A DNA stretch of 5,675 bases, taken from positions 1 to 5,675 of the forward strand of contig JAUXAK010000033.1 of NCBI GenBank assembly GCA_030619955.1. The letters are read 5' to 3'. A program made the translations under genes and the position numbers. Positions 1 through 5,390 of the stretch are shown one piece after another (position 1 is the stretch's first letter; each line of letters begins with the position of its first letter). The DNA is from an archaeon (GTDB taxonomy: Archaea > Nanobdellota > Nanobdellia > Pacearchaeales > UBA284). A model generated the notes under the pieces. The model saw only the letters and a program-made list of their open reading frames with translations, was not told the DNA's origin and made no database searches.

Positions 1-103
1 AATCATTCATTTCTCTAACGAACTGATCAACATTATTTTTATTTAAATCAAAAAGTTCACTTTGTGCTATAAGAATCTCGATCAATTTTGATTCATCTGA
101 CAT
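1..103 (-). CDS. Partial CDS, N-terminal 34 codons of an unrecognised protein
   Basis: An open frame begins with ATG at 103-101 and runs off the window edge without a stop. The visible protein begins MSDESKLIEILIAQSELFDL and continues with an Asn/Asp-rich, probably helical segment ending in REMND. It has no signal peptide or membrane segment, so a cytoplasmic product is likely, unlike the surface protein upstream of it. The start lies 19 bases after that protein's stop codon on the same strand, with no room for a separate promoter, so the two are probably co-transcribed. No strong Shine-Dalgarno is visible in the 19-base gap, which is A-rich on the coding strand. I do not recognise the family, and 34 residues are too few to assign one. 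Confidence 0.7.
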   Translation of the reverse strand, partial: MSDESKLIEILIAQSELFDLNKNNVDQFVREMND

Positions 104-122
104 TTTTTTACTCTTATTCTCT

Positions 123-2543
123 TTATTTCTTTCTCTTGTTATTTTCTTCTTCTTCAAAAAAAGAAATAATCTTCTTTCCTGCACCACTAAGTAAAATAAT
201 AATTAGAATAAGTATAATTGCTCCTAAAACAAACCATCCTTTATATTCTGAAAGTTTTGATGTTGTATTTGGTGTTGTAGTTGTTGTATCTTCTAATGTG
301 TTCTCTTCACTATTTTCAGTGGTTTCAGTCAAGTTATTGCTTGTTGCATTGCTTGTTTCATTTGTTATTTCTTCTTCAGTTTCCTCTTCTGTTGGTTCTT
401 CCTCTGTTGTTTCCTCTTCTTCTTCCTCTGGCTCTTCCTCTTCTTCTGCTGTTACTTCTTCTGCTGTTGTTACTGTTATTTTTATTTTGTTGCTTGAAGT
501 TGTATCAACTCCATCAGAAGTATAAAATATCATCTCTCTTACCCCAGTAAAGTCAGCTTGGGGGGTTATTTTTACTATGCTTCCAATAATTTTTACACTA
601 ATATTAAGAGGTCTTACTGTAATATAAGTAAGACTGTCATTATCAGGATCATTAAAATAATCATTAAGATTAATACTATATTCTTCACCTGCCTGAACAC
701 TTACATCAGGAATCTCTTGTGCTAACACCGGAGGATTATTTTCTCCTTCTTCTGCTTCTGCTTCTTCTTCTGTTGTTATGTTTTCCTCTGCTTTTTCTCT
801 TTTAAACAAATTAGCAAGCCATGAAATAAATCTTGAAAATAATGATTCTTCAGGTTCTTCAGGTTCTAGTTCTAGTTCAAGTTCCTCTGCTTCTCCTGCT
901 TCAACAACATTTATTGTTATTGTTTTACTTGACACGATTGTAGTATCCTTTAGTCTTGTTGTTACAGTAATTGTGTAAGCATCTAATGCTGTTTCAATTG
1001 GCGGCGCTATATAAAGATAAAGAGTCTGAGCTTTTGTTGATTCCAAACTGATTGAACCTGGGTTGATTTGTGAAAAACTTACTCCTGTTCCAGAGATTTC
1101 AATATTATAATCAGCCTTGTTAATTCCTTTATTTTCAACTATAAAAGGAACAGTGGCAGCTGAGTCTCTTGCAACATCTATTGTTGTTTTCTCAGTGTTA
1201 ATTGCAGGTTTATAACAATATTCTGTTGTTATTGTTTCAATTATTATCTTAGAGCTTGCATCAGCACCTGATACATGATCAAGCGCATTGACAATTATAT
1301 CATAAGTTCCTGCTTTAAATCCAAAAGGTGGATGAACATCCAAGGTTAAAGGTTTTTCTTCTCCAGCCTCGAGACTAAAATGTTTTTCATCTATAGCTGC
1401 CCATTCAGGAGCTTCTAAAGACACATCATATGTATTTGTAAACTTGCCCGTGTTTTTAACAATAACAGAATATGTGTTGCTCAATGCATTGCACATCTTA
1501 TCTTTTTCTTGTTCAATTGTAACCAAAACACCATAACATGTTTCTACATTAATTTTTAAATCAATTTTTTTAAGCACTTTTCCTTTTTCACTTAATATTT
1601 CTATTGCAACATTGAAATCACCTTCAGTTTTATATGCAGGCTTTGCCATAAGATTAAAAGATATTTCCTGAGTTTCAGAAGCACTTACCTGGCTTTGATC
1701 TACATTTACCCAATCTGGGCCATAAACATTTATTTTGTAAACATTGTCCCTTGTTCCAATATTTTTAATTTTTACTGGAATGTTTAATTGCTCAGCTTCA
1801 CATATGCTATAAAAACTTTGTTCACTAGTTAATTCATAATCATAGCATGAAACAACCTCAAAGCTTGCTTTTGTGTTAGCTTTAGCATAATCTGAAGCAG
1901 ATTCTACTGCAAAATTCACTTCATAATTTCCTGCAATATTACAAGGTGTCATTACATAAGCCTCAACACTAATGCTTGAATTAGGTGCAAGAGAAAAAGT
2001 TTCTGATGAAAGACTAATCCAAAGCTTGGCAATTCCCTGTACTTCAATTTTATAATTTTCAAGATATTTTCCTTTATTTTCTATATTAAGGTCTATTGTT
2101 TTTTCTTCACAAGAGCAAATTGTCTGTGTTTCAGGTTCTGCTTTAAGAACAGTAAGATGGCAATTTTCAACAACTATTGAATGTTTAACTGTTTTTGTGA
2201 TGCCAGCACTTTCAATTGTAATTTCAAGAGAATAAACCCCTGGGGTTATTTTACTTGAAGGTGTTATGTAAGAATAAATTACTTGAGTATCTTCAAGCCA
2301 GAATCCCAAAGGCACAGTAGTTGCAAAATTAGATGCAGTTCCGCCAACTGATACAGTAAAAGAACCTGTTCCTGAAACAATGTCTTCAATTACAATTGTG
2401 CTGCCTGGACAGACAGTATTAGAAGTTAAGTTTGTTGTGACAGTAAAAGCATTTACAAAATCAAAGCTAATAAAGCTAATAAAGCTGACACAAACCAAAA
2501 GAGACATCAAAAATAACAAAGATGATACCAATTTTTTTTTCAT
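123..2543 (-). CDS. Multi-domain, membrane-anchored surface protein with tandem Ig-like (NEW3/CARDB-like) domains
   Basis: This 806-residue protein is probably displayed on the cell surface. Residues 1-32 are a signal peptide (Lys-rich start, hydrophobic core, likely cleavage after FVNA). Residues 33-548 hold five beta-sandwich repeats of about 90-105 residues. Repeats 2-4 show the NEW3/COG1470-like pattern: an 'N-x-G' strand turn, a 'W' strand (GPDWVNV, APEWAAI), a strand with Pro (KPAYK, HPPFG), then 'G-x-Y/F-x-V' (GTYDIIV, GDFNVAI). Residues 551-567 are acidic, 566-584 form an amphipathic segment (SLFSRFISWLANLF), and 603-693 are a cadherin/dystroglycan-like domain with the motif DYFNDPDNDSLTY. 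Residues 694-760 are a Glu/Thr/Asn-rich stalk, 770-788 a membrane helix, and the tail is short and charged. N-glycosylation sequons include N38, N188, N588, N635, N647, N728, N732, N737 and N759, four of them in the stalk. Ten cysteines follow a regular pattern. Adhesion, an S-layer-associated role or cell-cell contact are all possible; the exact role is not known. Confidence 0.9.
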   Translation of the reverse strand: MKKKLVSSLLFLMSLLVCVSFISFISFDFVNAFTVTTNLTSNTVCPGSTIVIEDIVSGTGSFTVSVGGTASNFATTVPLGFWLEDTQVIYSYITPSSKITPGVYSLEITIESAGITKTVKHSIVVENCHLTVLKAEPETQTICSCEEKTIDLNIENKGKYLENYKIEVQGIAKLWISLSSETFSLAPNSSISVEAYVMTPCNIAGNYEVNFAVESASDYAKANTKASFEVVSCYDYELTSEQSFYSICEAEQLNIPVKIKNIGTRDNVYKINVYGPDWVNVDQSQVSASETQEISFNLMAKPAYKTEGDFNVAIEILSEKGKVLKKIDLKINVETCYGVLVTIEQEKDKMCNALSNTYSVIVKNTGKFTNTYDVSLEAPEWAAIDEKHFSLEAGEEKPLTLDVHPPFGFKAGTYDIIVNALDHVSGADASSKIIIETITTEYCYKPAINTEKTTIDVARDSAATVPFIVENKGINKADYNIEISGTGVSFSQINPGSISLESTKAQTLYLYIAPPIETALDAYTITVTTRLKDTTIVSSKTITINVVEAGEAEELELELEPEEPEESLFSRFISWLANLFKREKAEENITTEEEAEAEEGENNPPVLAQEIPDVSVQAGEEYSINLNDYFNDPDNDSLTYITVRPLNISVKIIGSIVKITPQADFTGVREMIFYTSDGVDTTSSNKIKITVTTAEEVTAEEEEEPEEEEEETTEEEPTEEETEEEITNETSNATSNNLTETTENSEENTLEDTTTTTPNTTSKLSEYKGWFVLGAIILILIIILLSGAGKKIISFFEEEENNKRKK
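366..464 (-). repeat. Glu/Thr-rich low-complexity coding tract (GAA/GAG/ACA triplets)
   Basis: Residues 694-726 of the surface protein are almost entirely Glu with interspersed Thr and Pro, encoded by GAA/GAG runs that appear on the plus strand as TCT/TTC repeats. The tract joins the last folded domain to the Asn/Thr-rich stalk and membrane anchor. It probably acts as a charged, extended spacer. Triplet runs of this kind can change length by slippage. The long opposite-strand open frames here are by-products of this composition. Confidence 0.8.
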
Positions 2544-2601
2544 TTTTTGTTTTTGTTTTTAGTTATTTTTCGTCTGTTATTACTGTAAAAGAAAGAGTAG
2601 A

Positions 2602-2616
2602 TATATAAACTTTTTG
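2602..2616 (-). promoter_or_regulatory. Archaeal BRE/TATA promoter of the surface-protein gene
   Basis: On the minus strand the sequence reads CAAAAAGTTTATAT, a purine-rich BRE-like element joined directly to a TTTATAT TATA box, which closely matches the archaeal consensus. With the usual spacing of about 25 bases, transcription would start near 2576. That gives an A-rich leader of about 30 bases before the ATG at 2543, with no Shine-Dalgarno-like motif. The match and the distance are seen in the sequence; the start site is inferred. Confidence 0.75.
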
Positions 2617-2658
2617 ATAGTGTAAAATAACATTTATAAAATATAAAATAATAGAGGA

Positions 2659-2667
2659 TATATAAAA
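2659..2667 (+). promoter_or_regulatory. Candidate TATA box for the transmembrane regulator gene
   Basis: TATATAAAA is preceded by the purine-rich AGAGGA, a plausible BRE. Transcription would begin near 2690, leaving a leader of about 85 bases. The region is so AT-rich that several other boxes are possible, including TTTATAAA at about 2633-2640. A start closer to the gene (leaderless) cannot be excluded because there is no Shine-Dalgarno before the ATG at 2775. Confidence 0.35.
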
Positions 2668-2695
2668 GAAAAAGAACAAAATAAGAAGAAATAAA

Positions 2696-2743
2696 AAGAT
2701 AAATATTTAATGTAAAACATTTAATAAAATATTTAAGATAAAT
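2696..2743 (+). repeat. Pair of overlapping AT-rich direct repeats upstream of the regulator gene
   Basis: AAGATAAAT occurs at 2696-2704 and again at 2735-2743. AAATATTTAA occurs at 2701-2710 and again at 2727-2736. The middle contains the imperfect inverted pair TTTAATGT / ACATTTAA (about 2707-2724). The block lies between the candidate TATA box and the regulator's start codon, so it could be an operator or leader element. The composition is nearly all A and T, so chance repetition is a serious alternative. Confidence 0.35.
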
Positions 2744-2774
2744 CAGACATATCTAATAAATTAATATTTTTAGA

Positions 2775-3761
2775 ATGAGAAAGGAAATGAAAAGAAGAAA
2801 GAAAAAGTTTACTTTATTATTCTTATTTTTAATTATATTAATTAGTATTATTAGTATTGGTGCTTGTTTAGCTTTTACTTCACTTGCAAAAGCACAAGAG
2901 CAAACAGCTGCTTTTTATAATGAGTTTGATATTATTGGAAACAAAATATTTGTAAAACAAACATTTATTTTTGAACAGCCAACTTTCCAGACTTTTTTTC
3001 TTGAGCTGCCTAAAGACGCAACAAACTTGGAAATAAAAATTAATAATGAGAGCATTAGCCAAGATGAAATCAAAGCAAGGTTAACTGAAACAAAGCAGTC
3101 AAAAAGAATTGAGCTAACAAACAGCTATGAAATAAAAATAAAATACTCAACTAAAGAATTTCTTGAACAAAACAAGAAAAGCTTTTTTTTAATGGATTTT
3201 AAAATACCTCTTGATGTAAAAGAATTTCAGCTAAAACTAACTTTGCCACAAGGAAATTTGCTTGACAAACCTCTTCGTAATAGTGCGGGTTCAGCATGGC
3301 CAAAACCTGTTAAACTAGAAACAGATGGCCAGAAAATATGGCTAACATGGACAAGAACAAATCTAAAAAAAGATGATAGTATTTCATTTCTTGTTGTGTA
3401 TAAAAAAGAAAAAGAACTTATGACATGGATATTAATTTTGATTATAATTATTATTGTTATAGTTATTGCATTTATCTTATTTATGAAAAAAATAAAGAAA
3501 AAGAAAAAAATTACTAAGAAAAAAGTAAAAATCAAGGAAAAGGTTGAAAAAAAAGTATTTGAGCATCTTCTTGAAAGTGAGAGGGCAATAATCAGTTTAT
3601 TAAAAACAGCTAAAAGAAAAGAGTTATGGCAAAAGCAAATTCGACTCAAGACAGGTTTTTCAAAAGCAAAACTATCACGAGTAATTAAGAACCTTGAAGC
3701 AAGAGGCATTGTCAAAAAAATACCAATTGGAAACACAAACAAGATAAAATTAGTAAGCTAA
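2775..3761 (+). CDS. Membrane-bound one-component regulator: extracellular beta domain, one TM helix, cytoplasmic winged helix
   Basis: This 328-residue protein looks like the archaeal membrane-anchored transcription factors of the COG2512 / DUF7343 type (family names from memory). Residues 1-11 are strongly basic and 13-34 are hydrophobic, followed by a possible cleavage site after AKA (residue 40). Residues 41-214 form a beta-rich outside domain with a conserved-looking segment, AWPKPVKLETDGQKIWLTW (174-192). Residues 216-236 are a membrane helix, and 237-260 a very Lys-rich juxtamembrane linker. Residues 262-328 are a MarR-like winged helix: helix ESERAIISLLKTA, recognition-helix region FSKAKLSRVIKNLEARG, then a short wing ending at the C terminus. 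The layout implies outside sensing with DNA binding at the membrane. The gene is divergent from the surface-protein gene and 231 bases from it. Met5 (2787) is an alternative start, and the signal peptide looks equally intact from there. Confidence 0.88.
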   Translation: MRKEMKRRKKKFTLLFLFLIILISIISIGACLAFTSLAKAQEQTAAFYNEFDIIGNKIFVKQTFIFEQPTFQTFFLELPKDATNLEIKINNESISQDEIKARLTETKQSKRIELTNSYEIKIKYSTKEFLEQNKKSFFLMDFKIPLDVKEFQLKLTLPQGNLLDKPLRNSAGSAWPKPVKLETDGQKIWLTWTRTNLKKDDSISFLVVYKKEKELMTWILILIIIIIVIVIAFILFMKKIKKKKKITKKKVKIKEKVEKKVFEHLLESERAIISLLKTAKRKELWQKQIRLKTGFSKAKLSRVIKNLEARGIVKKIPIGNTNKIKLVS

Positions 3762-3790
3762 TTCTTGTTCCATGTTGTTCCATTTTGTTT
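3762..3790 (+). terminator. Possible T-rich terminator of the regulator gene
   Basis: After the stop codon the plus strand is rich in short T runs, including TTTT at 3783-3786, interrupted by CC pairs. Archaeal RNA polymerase stops at T tracts without needing a strong hairpin. These runs are short, so termination may be partial, with read-through into the DUF5667-type gene 200 bases downstream. Confidence 0.35.
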
Positions 3791-3794
3791 CAAG
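3765..3794 (+). repeat. Three tandem 10-base repeats just after the regulator stop codon
   Basis: The units are TTGTTCCATG, TTGTTCCATT and TTGTTTCAAG, end to end with no gap. The first two match at 9 of 10 positions and the third is more diverged. They begin 3 bases after the TAA. The array is framed by the inverted pair ATTCTTG (3761-3767) and CAAGAAT (3791-3797), which partly overlaps the outer units. On the plus strand it is T-rich and could serve as the regulator's transcription terminator. A ten-base period equals about one DNA helical turn, so stacked protein binding is another possibility. Confidence 0.65.
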
Positions 3795-3942
3795 AATATA
3801 TTAAATATAAATTATTCTTCTAAAAAATATGAAAAGAATAAATATGGGAAGAAAAAATGTTTTCATCTCTTATTAATAAAATAAATCAATGAAAAAATAA
3901 TGTTCAAAAAATTAAAAATATAAAATGAAAAAATGGAAATTG

Positions 3943-3951
3943 AAAGGAGGT
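3943..3951 (+). promoter_or_regulatory. Strong Shine-Dalgarno for the DUF5667-type gene
   Basis: AAAGGAGGT is a full complement to the anti-Shine-Dalgarno end of archaeal 16S rRNA and ends 10 bases before the ATG at 3962. It fixes that start. It is the only such site in the window and contrasts with the A-rich, motif-free leader of the surface-protein gene, which suggests efficient translation. Confidence 0.85.
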
Positions 3952-3961
3952 TAGGAAAAAA

Positions 3962-5209
3962 ATGAAAATTTTAGGAATTTTGTTAGCATTAGTACTAGTA
4001 ACTTCAATATTTGGTTTTAGTGGATTTGCTTTAGCAGAAGATGAGCCAATTGAGGCAGCTGAACCAGTTGAGATTGAAGCTGAAGAAATAGGAGACCCTG
4101 GAATCACACCAGATTCTGCATTATGGGGGCTTGACAGAGCACTTGAAAGAATAAGTCTTGCTTTGACATTCAACAGAGCTGCTAAAGCTAAAAAAGGATT
4201 AGCTCATGCACAAGAAAGGTTGCTTGAAGTTAAGGTAATGATTCAAGAGAGGAAGATGGAAGCTGCTGAAGAAGCTATAACTGAACATGGAAAAGCATTT
4301 GGAAAAGCTAAAAAAGAAATTGAAGAAATTGAAGATGGAGAAAGTGAAGAAGGAACAAAAGAAACTTTAAAAGAAATAATGATAGTGCAAGATGAACTTG
4401 AAGAGCATGAAGATCAAATGGAACTTGTTGATGAGATTGTAACTCAAGAAATTATTCCAGAACTTCCAGAAGATGAAGCAGAAGAAGCTAAAAAGATAAT
4501 TGCTAGAGCTATTGTTAATACAGAAGCTGTTGAAACACAAGTAATAACAAAAAAAGATAATGCAAAATTAATGCTAAAGGCAATAACTGAAAAGCCTGAA
4601 GCAGAAATTGAAGAAGAGATTGAAGAGATTGAAGAAGAAAGCGGCTTAAACACAGGAAGAAAAAATAGAGCAAGAAAAACAATTGAAAGAGCAAGAAAAA
4701 AGATTAAAGAGATTAAAGAGGAAGAAAACATTAACTTAGATGAAATTGAATACCAGCTTGATGAAGTGGAAGAATCTCTTGAAGAAGATTTTGAAGATGT
4801 TGAAAATGTAACAGAGGAAGTAAAAGAATATGGAAACAACATCAGCAGGTTGGCAAGACAGCTAAGAATTGCAAAACAAGAAGGTAATTTTACAGAAGCA
4901 CATCAGGCACTTGTTACAGCAGCAAGGTCACAGCATTTTGCTGTTCTTGAGAGAGTTAAAGAAAACTTACCAGAACATGTAAGAGAAAAATTTGAAGAGA
5001 AAATCCAGGCAATGCGGCAGAAACTTGAAGAAAAGAATTTGCCAGCACCTGGCGGAAAAGGTAAAGGTCAGGATGGTGAAGAAGGAAATGAAACAGAAGA
5101 GGAAGAAGATGAACCAGAATGTACAGTTGATGCTGACTGTGAAGAAGGCCAGGTATGTGTAGAAGGAGAATGTGAAGAAAGTGAAGACGAAGGAAACCAA
5201 TCTGAATAA
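3962..5209 (+). CDS. Secreted acidic helical protein with DUF5667-type domain and C-terminal four-cysteine module
   Basis: This 415-residue protein carries a signal peptide (residues 1-25, likely cleavage after FALA) and a short acidic linker. A DUF5667-like region follows at about residues 48-125. It starts with the hallmark 'ITPDSALWGLDRALERISLALTF' pattern (P50-D51-S52, then a helix with Trp/Leu and Arg/Glu, then 'LTF') and continues as a helix with AHAQERLLEVKVM. Residues 130-290 are Glu/Lys-rich and probably coiled coil. Residues 293-357 are another helical region, with SQHFAVLERVKENLPEHV, resembling the 'H-x-x-V-L-E-R-V-x-x-x-x-P' part of bacterial DUF5667 proteins. A Gly/Lys then Glu-rich linker leads to C387, C393, C399 and C404 (C-x5-C-x5-C-x4-C), a small disulfide-knot pattern seen in secreted proteins. 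There is no C-terminal membrane anchor. Function is unknown; an envelope structural or binding role is inferred. A DUF5667 assignment is likely but needs a profile search. Confidence 0.87.
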   Translation: MKILGILLALVLVTSIFGFSGFALAEDEPIEAAEPVEIEAEEIGDPGITPDSALWGLDRALERISLALTFNRAAKAKKGLAHAQERLLEVKVMIQERKMEAAEEAITEHGKAFGKAKKEIEEIEDGESEEGTKETLKEIMIVQDELEEHEDQMELVDEIVTQEIIPELPEDEAEEAKKIIARAIVNTEAVETQVITKKDNAKLMLKAITEKPEAEIEEEIEEIEEESGLNTGRKNRARKTIERARKKIKEIKEEENINLDEIEYQLDEVEESLEEDFEDVENVTEEVKEYGNNISRLARQLRIAKQEGNFTEAHQALVTAARSQHFAVLERVKENLPEHVREKFEEKIQAMRQKLEEKNLPAPGGKGKGQDGEEGNETEEEEDEPECTVDADCEEGQVCVEGECEESEDEGNQSE

Positions 5210-5218
5210 ATAAAAAAT

Positions 5219-5252
5219 AAATTTTTTGTTTTTTATTTTTATTTTTTATTTT
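5219..5252 (+). terminator. Poly-T terminator after the DUF5667-type gene
   Basis: Five T runs stand in succession at 5222-5227, 5229-5234, 5236-5240, 5242-5247 and 5249-5252, starting 12 bases after the stop codon. Clustered T tracts are the typical archaeal termination signal. The flanking A-rich sequence could also pair with them weakly. Confidence 0.8.
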
Positions 5253-5330
5253 ACAAAACAAAAAGAAATAGACAAAATTAAACAAACTAAGCAAGAAAAG
5301 TAAATTATTTTATATATTATGAAAAAGATA

Positions 5331-5344
5331 GAAAGATTTATAAA
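5331..5344 (+). promoter_or_regulatory. Archaeal BRE/TATA promoter of the downstream gene
   Basis: GAAAGATTTATAAA combines a BRE-like GAAAGA with a TTTATAAA box. Transcription would start near 5366, giving a leader of about 25 bases that contains AAGGA (5377-5381) as a weak Shine-Dalgarno 9 bases before the ATG at 5391. With the poly-T terminator just upstream, this shows that the last gene is a separate transcription unit. Confidence 0.75.
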
Positions 5345-5390
5345 TAGTCATTACTTTTAAGTAGTATATAGATATGAAGGAAGAATAAAA

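Larger units (their letters stand above)
3762..3961 (+). other. 200-base intergenic leader with a chain of mini-ORFs
   Basis: Apart from the decamer array and the Shine-Dalgarno, this stretch has no RNA gene or longer ORF I can support. TATA-like strings occur at about 3794-3811 and 3916-3925. The second would put transcription start near 3945, inside the Shine-Dalgarno, so it is unlikely to drive the gene. Five very short ATG-initiated frames follow one another: 3829-3876 (15 codons, MKRINMGRKNVFISY), 3889-3900, 3900-3923, 3925-3954 and 3933-3965. The last overlaps the main start codon as ATGA. In DNA this AT-rich, chance can produce such frames. Confidence 0.4.

Noticed and set aside
88..525. 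Plus-strand open frame rich in Ser and Val opposite the surface-protein gene
   Set aside because: It is the complement of the Glu/Thr-rich GAA/ACA tract and the membrane anchor of the real gene. Its poly-Ser comes from TCT/TTC triplets.
281..550. Plus-strand Leu-rich frame that looks like a membrane protein
   Set aside because: It is another frame of the same Glu-codon tract (CTT/CTC read as Leu). No promoter or Shine-Dalgarno precedes it.
1751..1760. TTGTTCCAAT inside the surface-protein gene, similar to the decamer after the regulator
   Set aside because: It is a single copy, within coding sequence, and plausible by chance.
2544..2774. Search for C/D-box RNA, tRNA or CRISPR repeats in the intergenic stretches
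   Set aside because: No RTGATGA/CTGA box pairs, cloverleaf-like GC stems or spaced repeats were seen here or in 3762-3961 and 5210-5390.
3227..3742. Minus-strand 171-codon frame with hydrophobic runs
   Set aside because: It lies opposite the membrane helix, Lys-rich linker and winged helix of the regulator; its Phe/Ile runs are reversed Lys/Asn codons.
3860..3895. Inverted pair TTTTCAT / ATGAAAA with a 22-base loop
   Set aside because: Seven nearly all A-T pairs with a long loop would be very weak, and such pairs are expected by chance in this spacer.
4444..4842. Minus-strand Ser-rich frame of 132 codons
   Set aside because: It is the complement of the Glu-rich coiled region of the DUF5667-type gene and has no initiation signals.
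4956..5294. Minus-strand frames rich in Phe and Leu near the end of the DUF5667-type gene
   Set aside because: They read across the gene's end and the poly-T terminator, and they have no protein-like pattern beyond reversed Glu and Lys codons.
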